Source: Deltaproteobacteria bacterium
GTDB taxonomy: Bacteria; Myxococcota_A; Polyangia; Polyangiales; Ga0077539
Reading direction: 5' to 3'
NCBI GenBank assembly: GCA_947494865.1
Contig: CANMAT010000022.1
Coordinates: forward strand, 1-14,006
DNA: 14,006 nt
Each line of letters begins with the position of its first letter. The first letter of the stretch is position 1. Below the pieces are notes generated by a model. The model had not been told where the DNA came from. It did no database searches and worked only from the letters and a program-made list of their open reading frames with translations. This document shows positions 6,746-13,995 of the stretch, in pieces. Both the position numbers and the translations under genes were made by a program.

Positions 6746-8650
6746 ATGACGCACCGCTTCCTCGAGGCCCTCCGCGATCACCCGCTCGTGGCCGACGGCG
6801 CCATGGGCACGCAGCTCTACGAGCGCGGCATTCTCTACACGGCCAACTACGAAGAGATCTGCCTCTCGCGGCCCGACCTCATCAAGTCGATTCACCGCGA
6901 GTACCTCAAGGCCGGCGCGCAGGTGATCGAGAGCAACACCTTCGGCGCCAACCGGTACCGCCTCGCGCGCTTCAGCCTCGAGCACAAGGTACGCGAGCTC
7001 AACGAGGCCGGCGTGCGCCTCGCGCGCGAGGCCATCGCCGAGGCGGGTCCCTCGTCGGCGGGCGCGTGGGTGGCGGGCTCGCTGGGGCCCGCGGGCGTGA
7101 ACGTGAAGGGCATGCCCGAGCGCGACCTCGCCGACGTGCGCGCGGCCTTCGTCGAGCAGGCGAAGGGCCTCGCCGGGGCCGACTTCATCGCCATCGAGAC
7201 GATGCGCCAGCCCGAAGAGATTCGCATCGCGCTCCAGGCGGTCAAAGAGGTGAGCGACCTCCCCGTCATCGCGATGGTGAGCTTCGACACCTTCGGCACC
7301 ATGGCCGACGGCACCACGCCCGACGCCATGGCCGACAAGCTCGCCGCGTGGGGCGCCGACGTCATCGGCGTCAACTGCGGCGACGGCCCTGCGGGCGTCT
7401 TCGACGTCGTCTCGCGCATGATCGAGCAGATGCGCCCCACGGGCCTCCCCCTCGCGGCGATGCCCAACGCGGGCATCCCGCGGCGCGTCGAGGGCAGGCT
7501 GCTCTACATGGCAAACCCCGAGTACTTCGGGGTCTACGCGCGGCGCCTCATCAAGCTCGGCGTGCGCCTCCTCGGGGGCTGCTGCGGCACCACGGCGGAG
7601 CACATTCGCCGCGTGGCCTACGCGACGCGCATGCACGCCCACGAGGGCGACAGCGGCGGCCTCGCGGCGGTGTCGGGCGGTGAGCCCGCGGACACCACGG
7701 CGGGCGCGCAGCCCCGCGTGTTCGTGCTGCCCGAGGGCCTCGAGCTCGTGCGCTTCGAAGAGAAATCCTCGCTGTCGGCCAAGCTCGCGCAGAAGAAGTT
7801 CGTGGTGAGCGTCGAGGTGAACCCCCCGTCGGGCATGGACGCGACGCGCGCCATCGAGGGCGCCAAGATGCTCGTGCGCAACGGCGTCGACGTGATCAAC
7901 ATCGCCGACGGCCCCCGCGCCAGCGCCCGGATGATGAACCTCGCCCTCGCCGTGCGGCTCATTCAAGAGGGCATCGACCCTATTCTGCACGTGTGCTGCC
8001 GCGACCGAAACCTCCTCGGGCTCGTGGGGCACGTGATGGGCTCGCACGAGCTCGGCGTGCGCAACCTGGTGATCATTACGGGCGACCCGCCGAAGATGGG
8101 CGACTTCCCCGACTGCACCGCGGTGTACGACCTCGACTCGGTGGGCCTCCTGCGCCTCGTGCGCGGGCTCAACCACGGCCGCGACCCGGGCGGCAAGGCC
8201 CTCGGCGGCGTCACGCGCTTCCTCCTTCTTACGGGCGCCGAGCCCGCCGCGATGGACTATCAGCGCGAGATCACGCGCTTGAAGAAGAAGATCGAGGCGG
8301 GCGCCGAGGCTGTGATGACCCAGCCCGTGTACGACCCCGCGGTGCTCGAGCGCTTCCTCGCCGACGTAGAGCCCCTCGGGGTGCCCGTGCTCGTCGGTGT
8401 GCTGCCCCTCGCGAGCCACCGCAACGCCGAGTTTCTGCACAACGAGGTGCCCGGCATGCGCATCCCCGACGCGACGCGCGACCGCATGCGCAAGGCGGGC
8501 ACGGGGCCCCTCGCCCGCAAAGAGGGCGTGGCCATCGCGCGCGAGATGCTCGAGGCCGTGAAGCACCGCGTGGCGGGCGCCTACGTGATGCCCCCGCTCG
8601 AGCGGTGGGAGATGGCGCTCGAAGTCATTGACGGAATCGTCGCGCCCTGA
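6746..8650 (+). CDS. Bifunctional homocysteine S-methyltransferase / methylenetetrahydrofolate reductase
   Basis: This is a 634-residue cytoplasmic fusion enzyme, close to the usual ~610-620 of the YitJ-type family. Residues ~1-300 are the homocysteine S-methyltransferase domain. It starts with LVADGAMGTQLYERG (14-28), and the zinc ligands are Cys211 in GVNCGDGP and Cys279/Cys280 in GGCCGTT. A low-complexity linker (~298-340) joins it to the methylenetetrahydrofolate reductase domain (~341-634). That domain is recognised by VSVEVNPPSG, FLLLTGAEP-like and TQPVYDP, and a C-terminal GAYVMPPLERWE. Together it would reduce 5,10-methylene-THF and methylate homocysteine to methionine. The frame is open far upstream, antisense to the neighbouring gene, but similarity begins only at the ATG. 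The Shine-Dalgarno is poor. Confidence 0.93.
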   Translation: MTHRFLEALRDHPLVADGAMGTQLYERGILYTANYEEICLSRPDLIKSIHREYLKAGAQVIESNTFGANRYRLARFSLEHKVRELNEAGVRLAREAIAEAGPSSAGAWVAGSLGPAGVNVKGMPERDLADVRAAFVEQAKGLAGADFIAIETMRQPEEIRIALQAVKEVSDLPVIAMVSFDTFGTMADGTTPDAMADKLAAWGADVIGVNCGDGPAGVFDVVSRMIEQMRPTGLPLAAMPNAGIPRRVEGRLLYMANPEYFGVYARRLIKLGVRLLGGCCGTTAEHIRRVAYATRMHAHEGDSGGLAAVSGGEPADTTAGAQPRVFVLPEGLELVRFEEKSSLSAKLAQKKFVVSVEVNPPSGMDATRAIEGAKMLVRNGVDVINIADGPRASARMMNLALAVRLIQEGIDPILHVCCRDRNLLGLVGHVMGSHELGVRNLVIITGDPPKMGDFPDCTAVYDLDSVGLLRLVRGLNHGRDPGGKALGGVTRFLLLTGAEPAAMDYQREITRLKKKIEAGAEAVMTQPVYDPAVLERFLADVEPLGVPVLVGVLPLASHRNAEFLHNEVPGMRIPDATRDRMRKAGTGPLARKEGVAIAREMLEAVKHRVAGAYVMPPLERWEMALEVIDGIVAP

Positions 8651-8653
8651 GAG

Positions 8654-8684
8654 CCTCCGTCGCCGATTTCACCTTCTACGGAGG
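8654..8684 (+). promoter_or_regulatory. Hairpin that can mask the Shine-Dalgarno of the next gene
   Basis: CCTCCGT at 8654-8660 is perfectly complementary to ACGGAGG at 8678-8684, with a 17-base loop. The right arm includes the strong Shine-Dalgarno GGAGGA (8680-8685), 8 bases before the ATG at 8694. The left arm begins three bases after the stop of the upstream gene, inside the footprint of a terminating ribosome. This fits translational coupling; it is a structural prediction only. Confidence 0.5.
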
Positions 8685-8693
8685 ATCATCGCT

Positions 8694-8966
8694 ATGGCCG
8701 ACATCGACATCAGCCAGAATCACAAGCTGGGCAAAGACACCGCGAAGACGAAGGCAACGGAGGTGATCAACCGCATCAAGGGCGAGATCGGCCTCGACGG
8801 CGCCTGGGCGGGCGACGTGTTCACCATCTCGAAGCCCGTGAAGGGCACCTTCACGGTGACCGACACGGTGGTGCGCGTGCAGATCGAGCTCGGCTTCGCC
8901 ATGCGCATGATCAAGGGCAAGATCGAGGAGCGCATTCGCGGCGAGCTGAGCAAGTCGCTCGGCTGA
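8694..8966 (+). CDS. Polyhydroxyalkanoic acid system family protein (PHA_gran_rgn type)
   Basis: This 90-residue protein starts MADIDISQNHKLG and matches the whole short PHA-granule-region family: an N-terminal 'HxLG..A...A' helix, a central GDVFTISKPVKGTFTVTD strand pair, and the ending KGKIEERIRGELSKSLG. The family is often encoded near polyhydroxyalkanoate granule genes, but its molecular role is unclear, and no PHA synthase or phasin is in this window. The start is fixed by GGAGGA at 8680-8685, 8 bases before the ATG. The gene begins 43 bases after the methyltransferase/reductase stop on the same strand and is probably co-transcribed; the leader can fold to hide its ribosome site. Confidence 0.88.
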   Translation: MADIDISQNHKLGKDTAKTKATEVINRIKGEIGLDGAWAGDVFTISKPVKGTFTVTDTVVRVQIELGFAMRMIKGKIEERIRGELSKSLG

Positions 8967-9022
8967 TCGCGGCGCCCGCGCGGCGCACGTCTCCGTCTCG
9001 CTCCCGCCAACCTCTGCCGCAG

Positions 9023-9060
9023 CTTCGGTGTTGACCCGAAGGGCCCCCGACCACCACGAT
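9023..9060 (+). promoter_or_regulatory. Weak promoter candidate within a short inverted repeat
   Basis: TTGACC at 9031-9036 matches 5 of 6 bases of a -35 box; 18 bases later CACGAT (9055-9060) is a poor -10 (3 of 6). The -35 overlaps the loop of a 6-base inverted repeat, CTTCGG at 9023-9028 and CCGAAG at 9036-9041. It lies in the 128-base gap before the DUF2330 gene and is the most promoter-like sequence there. No T-run follows the hairpin, so it does not look like a terminator. Confidence 0.3.
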
Positions 9061-9094
9061 CGGCGCCCCGACGGGAGGACACCGGAGCACACCT

Positions 9095-10741
9095 ATGATC
9101 CAACGCACCGCCTCGAAGACGCTGCGCGCGGCCGCGCTCGGCGCCGCGCTCTATGCGGGCCTCGCGCCCCCGCTGCCGGCCGACGCGTTCTGCGGCTTCT
9201 ACGTGTCGGGCTCGACGGAGCAGCTCACCAACAAGGCCACGCGCGTGGCCCTCATGCGCGAGGGCACGCGCACCGTGCTCTCGATGAGCAACGACTACGA
9301 CGGCCCCGCGCAAGACTTCGCCATGGTGGTGCCCGTGCCCATCGTGCTGCAGCGCGAGAACGTGCGCACGCTCCCCCACGACGTGTTCACGCACCTCGAG
9401 TCGCTCACGGCGCCGCGCCTCGTCGAGTACTGGGAGCAAGACCCCTGCGCGCCCGAGCCGCCCCCTCCGCCGATGCCCGTCGCAGCGGCCTTCGGCGGCA
9501 TGAGGCGCCCGCGCGGCGCGGTGAACGAGCGCGACGACCTGGGCGTGCGCGTCGAGGCGCAGTTTCAGGTCGGCGAGTACGATGTGGTGGTGCTCTCGGC
9601 CACGCAGTCGACGGGCCTCGAGACGTGGCTCCACCAGAACCGCTACAACATCCCCACCGGCGCGGCCGAGTTCATGGCCCCCTACGTGAGGGAGCAGTGG
9701 AAGTTCTTCGTCGCCAGGGTCGACATCGAGCGCGCCCAGCGCAGGCCCGGCGGCGGCGCGCGGCTGTCGCCCCTGCGCTTCCACTACGACGCGCAAGACT
9801 TCCGCCTGCCCGTGCGCCTCGGGCTCCTCAACGCCGGCGCCGCGCAAGACCTCATCGTGTACGTGCTGCACCCCACGTCGCGCTTCGAAGTGGCCAACTA
9901 CCCCAACGTGTTCATTCCCACCAACCTCGACGTGGCCGACGGCGCGCGCAGCTCGTTCGGTGAGCTCTACGCGCGCCTCTTCGACTACACCCTCGAGCAG
10001 GCCGGCGGCCGCGCGGTGGTCACCGAGTACGCCTGGGGCACCAACTCGTGCGACCCGTGCCCCACGCCGCCCCTCGCGCAGACCGACCTCGCCACGCTGG
10101 GCGCCGACGTGCTCGGCCAGGGCCGCCCCGGCTTCGACCAGAGCTACCACGTCTACAACATGACGGTGACGCGCATGCACACGCGCTACAACCGCGCGAC
10201 GCTCACCGAAGACCTCGTGTTTCGCGAGGCCGGCGCCGTCGTCGGGGGCCGCGAGTTCGTCACCGATCAAGGCGGTCGCCCCGAGCAGGGCGCGCGCCCC
10301 GCGGAGTACGGCAGCAACAACTTTCAAGCCCGCTACGCCATTCGTCACCCGTGGCCGGGTCGCATCGCGTGCCGCAACCCCATCCGCGGCCGCTGGGGTG
10401 GACCCCCCAACGGCGCCGCGCCCCCCACCGTGGCCGCGCGCGACCTCTCCGAGGTGCCCCGCGGGCGCATCCGCCTCGCCTCGATGGTGCGCTCGCCCAT
10501 CCCCCCCGTGACGCTCGCGGGCTCGCCCGCGCGCCCCGCGCCGACGCCCGTGGTGGCCCCTCCGCCGCCTCCTCCGCCTGTGCTGCGCAACACGCCCGTG
10601 CGCAACCTCCCGCCGGGCTTCACGCGCCCCGGCGCGCCGCGGAGCGACAGCGGCACCCTGCGCCACAACCTCGCCGCGATGCTCAGCGCGCTGACCGCGG
10701 GCGTCGTCGGCATGGTCTTCTTGCGCCGCCGCAAGAAGTAA
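9095..10741 (+). CDS. DUF2330 domain protein with signal peptide and C-terminal membrane tail
   Basis: This is a 548-residue exported protein. A signal peptide ends at about ADA (residue 31), followed directly by FCGFYVSGS, the usual opening of DUF2330 proteins. Further family-like stretches are MSNDYDGPAQDFAMVVPVP (about 68-86) and the Cys pair in NSCDPCP (about residues 318-324). An insert rich in Pro (PEPPPPPMP) lies near residue 125. After ~residue 480 there is a Pro-rich spacer with a run of seven Pro, then a hydrophobic segment (~527-543) and a terminal RRRKK. That is a membrane-anchor tail, so the protein probably spans the periplasm with its C-terminus in the inner membrane. No Cys-containing myxobacterial sorting motif is seen. 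The start is set by CCGGAG 7 bases before the ATG. Function of the family is unknown. Confidence 0.88.
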   Translation: MIQRTASKTLRAAALGAALYAGLAPPLPADAFCGFYVSGSTEQLTNKATRVALMREGTRTVLSMSNDYDGPAQDFAMVVPVPIVLQRENVRTLPHDVFTHLESLTAPRLVEYWEQDPCAPEPPPPPMPVAAAFGGMRRPRGAVNERDDLGVRVEAQFQVGEYDVVVLSATQSTGLETWLHQNRYNIPTGAAEFMAPYVREQWKFFVARVDIERAQRRPGGGARLSPLRFHYDAQDFRLPVRLGLLNAGAAQDLIVYVLHPTSRFEVANYPNVFIPTNLDVADGARSSFGELYARLFDYTLEQAGGRAVVTEYAWGTNSCDPCPTPPLAQTDLATLGADVLGQGRPGFDQSYHVYNMTVTRMHTRYNRATLTEDLVFREAGAVVGGREFVTDQGGRPEQGARPAEYGSNNFQARYAIRHPWPGRIACRNPIRGRWGGPPNGAAPPTVAARDLSEVPRGRIRLASMVRSPIPPVTLAGSPARPAPTPVVAPPPPPPPVLRNTPVRNLPPGFTRPGAPRSDSGTLRHNLAAMLSALTAGVVGMVFLRRRKK

Positions 10742-10744
10742 TTC

Positions 10745-11035
10745 TCAACACAGAAACTCGTACTCGATCGTCACGCTCGCGAGCGCCGGAAACGCCTCGA
10801 TGAGCGCGTCGCACGACTGCTGCGCGAGGGCGAGCACCTCGGCCGAGGGCTCGTCGGGGTTCTCGTTGGGGCGAATGGCGAACACGAGCACCAGCACGCC
10901 GCCCTCGTCTTTGTAGGCGTCTTCGAACTCGAGGCGCGCGTCGGCGAGGTCGCCCGTGGGCGAAAACCCCTGCAGCTCATGGGTGTACGCGTCGAGAAAG
11001 ATCGCGGCTTCCTGCACGGATTGGTCGATGTCCAC
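10745..11035 (-). CDS. Small, very acidic protein of unknown function
   Basis: This 96-residue protein starts at GTG; the frame is open upstream into the neighbouring gene, but GAGGAG at 11041-11046 lies 5 bases before this GTG and decides the start. It has 20 Asp/Glu and only three Lys/Arg, so it is strongly negative. There is no signal peptide or membrane segment. The order suggests an alpha/beta fold: a helix (QSVQEAAIFLDAY), a strand (GGVLVLVFAI), a helix (AEVLALAQQSCDALIEAF), and an end strand SVTIEYEFLC. I do not recognise the family. It follows the beta-helix lipoprotein gene by 17 bases, so the two are likely co-transcribed, yet this product appears cytoplasmic. Its stop is 3 bases from the stop of the convergent DUF2330 gene. 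Confidence 0.72.
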   Translation of the reverse strand: MDIDQSVQEAAIFLDAYTHELQGFSPTGDLADARLEFEDAYKDEGGVLVLVFAIRPNENPDEPSAEVLALAQQSCDALIEAFPALASVTIEYEFLC

Positions 11036-11052
11036 GGCGGCTCCTCGGGCGT

Positions 11053-12519
11053 TCAGTCGCAGCGGGGCGCGGGGTCGGGGCAGGCGCCGTTCGCGTCGGG
11101 CTGCGGCGACTGGTGACACGCCGCGCCGAGGGCCGCAAAGTCGTGCCCCAGCGCCGGGGCGTTGAAATCGAAGGCGGGGCCGTTCCACCGGCGCCCGAAG
11201 GCCGCCACGTCGGGCGCGCCGCCCGCAAAGGTCACATGCTCGATGCTCCCAGGGTTGGGCTGCACCTCGAGCATCACGAAGGCGTTGTCGCTCGACGCGC
11301 CCTCCCAGTCGCAGAGCTGGCCGTTCCACCCCTGCCCCGCGTTGCGCACGGTGACGTACCGCAGCCGCGTGGCCGATCGGTTGGTGCGCGGGCCGAGGTA
11401 CACCCCGTGCCACTGCGCGGGCGACTCGTCGGTGCCCGCGGGCCGCAGCACGATGCGCGTCGCCTCGGCGTTGCCGTCGAGCACGAGCCCCCCTTCGGCG
11501 TCGAAGCCCGCGCTGAGCCCCGCGCCGCGCCCGAAGCGCAGCGTCGTGCCCGCCGCGATGGTGAGCACCGGGCCGGTGGGGCCCTCGACGCGCACGTCGA
11601 CGTCGTCAGCGATGTGATAGGGCACGCTGAGGTTCTTCCACACGGCGCTCTGGCGAACGGTGGCCGAGTCGCTCCCGGCGCTCCCTTCGGCGATGTACAC
11701 TTCGTCGGTTGCGTTGCCTGTGTAAGCGCCCCGCGGGAGGCTCCCCACGGAGGGGGCGCGCTGCACGAAGACCGCCCCCGTGAGGGGCGCGTTGCCCGCC
11801 GCGGTCTCGGTCACGGTGAGCGCCGACGAGTCGAGCGAGAAGGTGCCGTTGTCGAAGAGCCCCACGCCGTAGCCGCGGCACTGGCGCGCCGTCACGTGGT
11901 CTACGTGGAGGCCCGTCGCGAGCACGCCGATGCAGGCCCAGCGGCCGTTCCAGTCGTTGCCCGCGTGCTCGACCACGACGTGCGAGAGGCGCGACGCGCG
12001 GCGCACATTCGAAGCGAGCCAGAGCGAGAGCCAGTCGCCCGCCTGCGGCTGCGGGTTGTCGGAGCCGAAGCGAATGGGGTGAGCCCCGTCGCCCGAGGCC
12101 ACGAGGCCGCCACCGTCTTGCACCTCGACGCCGTTGCCGCGCCCCACGAGCACCACCGCGCAGGGCGCGACGGTGAGGGTCGCGCCGTCGCGCACGGTGA
12201 GCCCGTCGGGGAGCCTGTGCGGCGAGTCTTCGAGCGACCACACCTCGTCGCGCTCGACGGTGTTGTTGTGCACCGTGCCCGGCGGGAGCGCGGCGTTCGC
12301 GACGAGCGCCGGACACCCCCCCGCGCGCGATGGCGCAGGCGTACGCACGCTGCCCGCCGCGGGCTGGCCGTTGGCGCCCGCGGGCTGCGACGCGGAGCCC
12401 TCGCCGGGCGCGCCGCTGTTGCCCGTGAGCCCGCGCACCGCGTCGAGCACGCGCTGACAACCGATCGACCCTGATGCCCCCGCGGCCAGCGCGAGACACA
12501 ACACTGCGCGATGTTTCAT
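11053..12519 (-). CDS. Putative lipoprotein with duplicated right-handed beta-helix region
   Basis: This is a 488-residue protein. The signal peptide ends in SIGC, so Cys21 is the probable lipidation site. Residues ~25-70 are a Gly/Ala/Pro/Ser linker. The body has short repeating strand-turn units ('LTVRDGATLTVAPCAVVLVGRGNGVEV', split here by turns) typical of right-handed parallel beta-helices. Two blocks, ~84-200 and ~289-407, resemble each other: both run through GGLV, a strand ending in arginine-rich RLSH/RLRY, VVVEHAG or VTVRNAG, and then WNG with a nearby Cys. This looks like an internal duplication. The Cys-containing C-terminus is PCD-like. Such helices often bind or cleave polysaccharide, but I see no catalytic motif. 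GGGAGC at 12527-12532 supports the ATG. It is followed by the acidic small gene. Confidence 0.83.
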   Translation of the reverse strand: MKHRAVLCLALAAGASGSIGCQRVLDAVRGLTGNSGAPGEGSASQPAGANGQPAAGSVRTPAPSRAGGCPALVANAALPPGTVHNNTVERDEVWSLEDSPHRLPDGLTVRDGATLTVAPCAVVLVGRGNGVEVQDGGGLVASGDGAHPIRFGSDNPQPQAGDWLSLWLASNVRRASRLSHVVVEHAGNDWNGRWACIGVLATGLHVDHVTARQCRGYGVGLFDNGTFSLDSSALTVTETAAGNAPLTGAVFVQRAPSVGSLPRGAYTGNATDEVYIAEGSAGSDSATVRQSAVWKNLSVPYHIADDVDVRVEGPTGPVLTIAAGTTLRFGRGAGLSAGFDAEGGLVLDGNAEATRIVLRPAGTDESPAQWHGVYLGPRTNRSATRLRYVTVRNAGQGWNGQLCDWEGASSDNAFVMLEVQPNPGSIEHVTFAGGAPDVAAFGRRWNGPAFDFNAPALGHDFAALGAACHQSPQPDANGACPDPAPRCD

Positions 12520-12598
12520 GGATGTTGCTCCCAGCGAGGCGACGCCCCCTGCGGGTCGCGGAGGGTACCGCCAACGCTCGCAAGAGTGGAAGTCTCAA

Positions 12599-12613
12599 GC
12601 ACCCATCGGGTGC
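12599..12613 (-). terminator. Short hairpin downstream of the P450 gene, weak terminator candidate
   Basis: GCACCC (12599-12604) and GGGTGC (12608-12613) make a 6-base stem with a 3-base loop, 52 bases past the P450 stop in the P450 transcript. On the minus strand it is followed by TTGAGACTT, which has no proper T-run, so it is at best a weak terminator. The rest of this 146-base gap (12520-12665) shows only the Shine-Dalgarno of the lipoprotein gene. Confidence 0.25.
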
Positions 12614-12665
12614 GCCGCGCGCGGCCACCATCGCGGCGTGCCTGCGACGACGGGCGCGCAAACCG

Positions 12666-13901
12666 TCAGGAGTGTACGGGCGTGAAGATCGCGGGCAGGT
12701 GCTTGATCCCGAGCACCAGGGTGTGCTCATGCCGGTCGAGGTGGTTCACGTCTTTCATGCGAATGTCGTGAAGACGGGTGAAGAGCTGCTCAAACACGAT
12801 CTTCAGCTCGAGGCGCGCGAGGTTGGCGCCGATGCAGAAGTGCGGCCCCACGCCGAAGGCCACGTGGGGGTTGGGCGAGCGGTCCACGCGAAACTCCTCG
12901 GGCGCTTCGAACACCCGGTCGTCGCGGTTGGCCGACTGGTAGAGCAGCACCACCTGCTGCCCTTCCTTCAACTGCTTGCCGCCGTACTCGTGGTCGCGCG
13001 TGATCGTGCGAGAGAAGCTGATCACCGGCGTCACGAAGCGCAGCACCTCCTCGACCGCCGTCTCCATGAGCGAGAGGTCCGCGACGAGCTTCTTCTGCTG
13101 CTCGGGAAACTTGCTGAATGCCCGCAGAGCCCCCGAGAGGGCGTTGCGCGTCGTCTCGTTGCCCGCCACGAGCAGCACCATGAGAAACATCAGCAGCTCG
13201 TCGCTGGTGAGCTCGTCGTGGCCCTTCACGGCGTTGTCGGCGTCGAGCACGCCCTCGTCGAAGGCCCCCGTGAGAATCGAGATGAGGTCTTCACGCGGCA
13301 CCTGCCGGCGCTCCTCGATGATGGGCATCAGGTGCTCGACGTACTCGCTCGCGGCCTCCGTGGCCGCCACCACGGCGGGGTGCTCGAAATCCGCGAAGCC
13401 GTCGCCGCCCATCATCACGTCGCTCCAGCGGTAGAGCTTCTTGCGCGTGGTCGGGTCGAGCCCGATCAGCTCGGCGATCACGATGAGCGGAACGTGGATG
13501 GCGAAGTCTTCGACGAAGTCGATCTCGCCGCGAGCCTTCACCTCGTCGATGATCATGTTGGTCATCTCGCGGATGTGCGGCTCGAGGCGGCGCACCTGGC
13601 GAGGGCTGAACCCGCGGCTGATGAGCTTGCGCTGCCGCGTGTGCTCAGGATCGTCCATCGATACGATCGACATGGGCGCCGAGATGCGCGGTCGTACGCC
13701 GTGCTTGGAGCAGTACGTCTCCGGGTTGCACGACATGTGCGTCACGTCTTCGTAGCGTGAGATCACCCAGAGCTCGTTGGCCTCGTCCCAATGGATCGGA
13801 TCGTTGTCGCGGAGCCACTTGTAGGCCGCGTACGGATCGTCGTAGTGGCGCCCGTTGAGGACGTTGAATTCCGGTCGCCCGCCGTTCACGTTGTTCGCCA
13901 T
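12666..13901 (-). CDS. Cytochrome P450, bacterial steroid/lipid-type
   Basis: This 411-residue cytochrome P450 has all core motifs. The heme-binding loop FGVGPHFCIG has ligand Cys356. The I-helix AGNETTRN is at 246-253 with the oxygen-activating Thr at 250. ExxR is Glu285-Arg288, and DDPEHTRQR (83-91) is the C-helix region. It is soluble, with no membrane anchor, and so needs a ferredoxin and reductase; neither is in the window. The AGNETTRN I-helix is common in the actinobacterial CYP124/CYP125/CYP142 group, which hydroxylates sterol side chains or methyl-branched lipids, so a lipid or terpenoid substrate is plausible but inferred. The ATG has only a distant GGAG (12 bases). The gene appears monocistronic, and its upstream region carries a strong dyad. 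Confidence 0.93.
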   Translation of the reverse strand: MANNVNGGRPEFNVLNGRHYDDPYAAYKWLRDNDPIHWDEANELWVISRYEDVTHMSCNPETYCSKHGVRPRISAPMSIVSMDDPEHTRQRKLISRGFSPRQVRRLEPHIREMTNMIIDEVKARGEIDFVEDFAIHVPLIVIAELIGLDPTTRKKLYRWSDVMMGGDGFADFEHPAVVAATEAASEYVEHLMPIIEERRQVPREDLISILTGAFDEGVLDADNAVKGHDELTSDELLMFLMVLLVAGNETTRNALSGALRAFSKFPEQQKKLVADLSLMETAVEEVLRFVTPVISFSRTITRDHEYGGKQLKEGQQVVLLYQSANRDDRVFEAPEEFRVDRSPNPHVAFGVGPHFCIGANLARLELKIVFEQLFTRLHDIRMKDVNHLDRHEHTLVLGIKHLPAIFTPVHS

Positions 13902-13924
13902 GGACTCATTGCACTCCGGGTGAC

Positions 13925-13939
13925 GGCGGAGAGACCGCC
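13925..13939. promoter_or_regulatory. Short dyad in the P450 5' region
   Basis: GGCGG (13925-13929) and CCGCC (13935-13939) flank AGAGA. It lies 23-38 bases before the P450 start and would form a small hairpin in its leader. Five-base GC arms are common by chance in DNA this GC-rich, so significance is uncertain. Confidence 0.2.
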
Positions 13940-13967
13940 TTGCAGTGTTCGCGCTCCACCTGCTCGG

Positions 13968-13995
13968 TGTAACACGGAGAATAGAACGTGTTACA
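13968..13995. promoter_or_regulatory. Inverted repeat upstream of the P450 gene, KstR-like operator
   Basis: TGTAACACG (13968-13976) and CGTGTTACA (13987-13995) are perfect 9-base arms around a 10-base AT-rich centre. Inside it, 13982-13995 (TAGAACGTGTTACA) fits TnnAACnnGTTnnA, the consensus of KstR, the TetR-type repressor of sterol catabolism in actinobacteria, at every fixed base; the other arm supplies an additional half site. It is 67-94 bases before the P450 start. It may equally control a gene beyond the right edge. Confidence 0.6.

Noticed and set aside
6659..8566. Long minus-strand open frame opposite the methyltransferase/reductase gene
   Set aside because: Composition is shadow-like (His, Arg, Ala, Gly and Val heavy), with no motifs, while the plus strand carries complete zinc and folate-enzyme motifs.
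8720..10666. Minus-strand open frame spanning the PHA-type and DUF2330 genes
   Set aside because: It runs antisense across two well-supported genes and shows only low-complexity Arg/Gly/Ala/Val sequence.
10660..10741. MYXO-CTERM-type sorting signal at the end of the DUF2330 protein
   Set aside because: The hydrophobic segment and basic tail are present, but the defining Cys before the membrane segment is missing.
11113..12474. Plus-strand open frame opposite the beta-helix lipoprotein gene
   Set aside because: The minus strand has signal peptide, lipobox, Shine-Dalgarno and repeat structure; the plus-strand product is Arg/His/Ala-rich with none.
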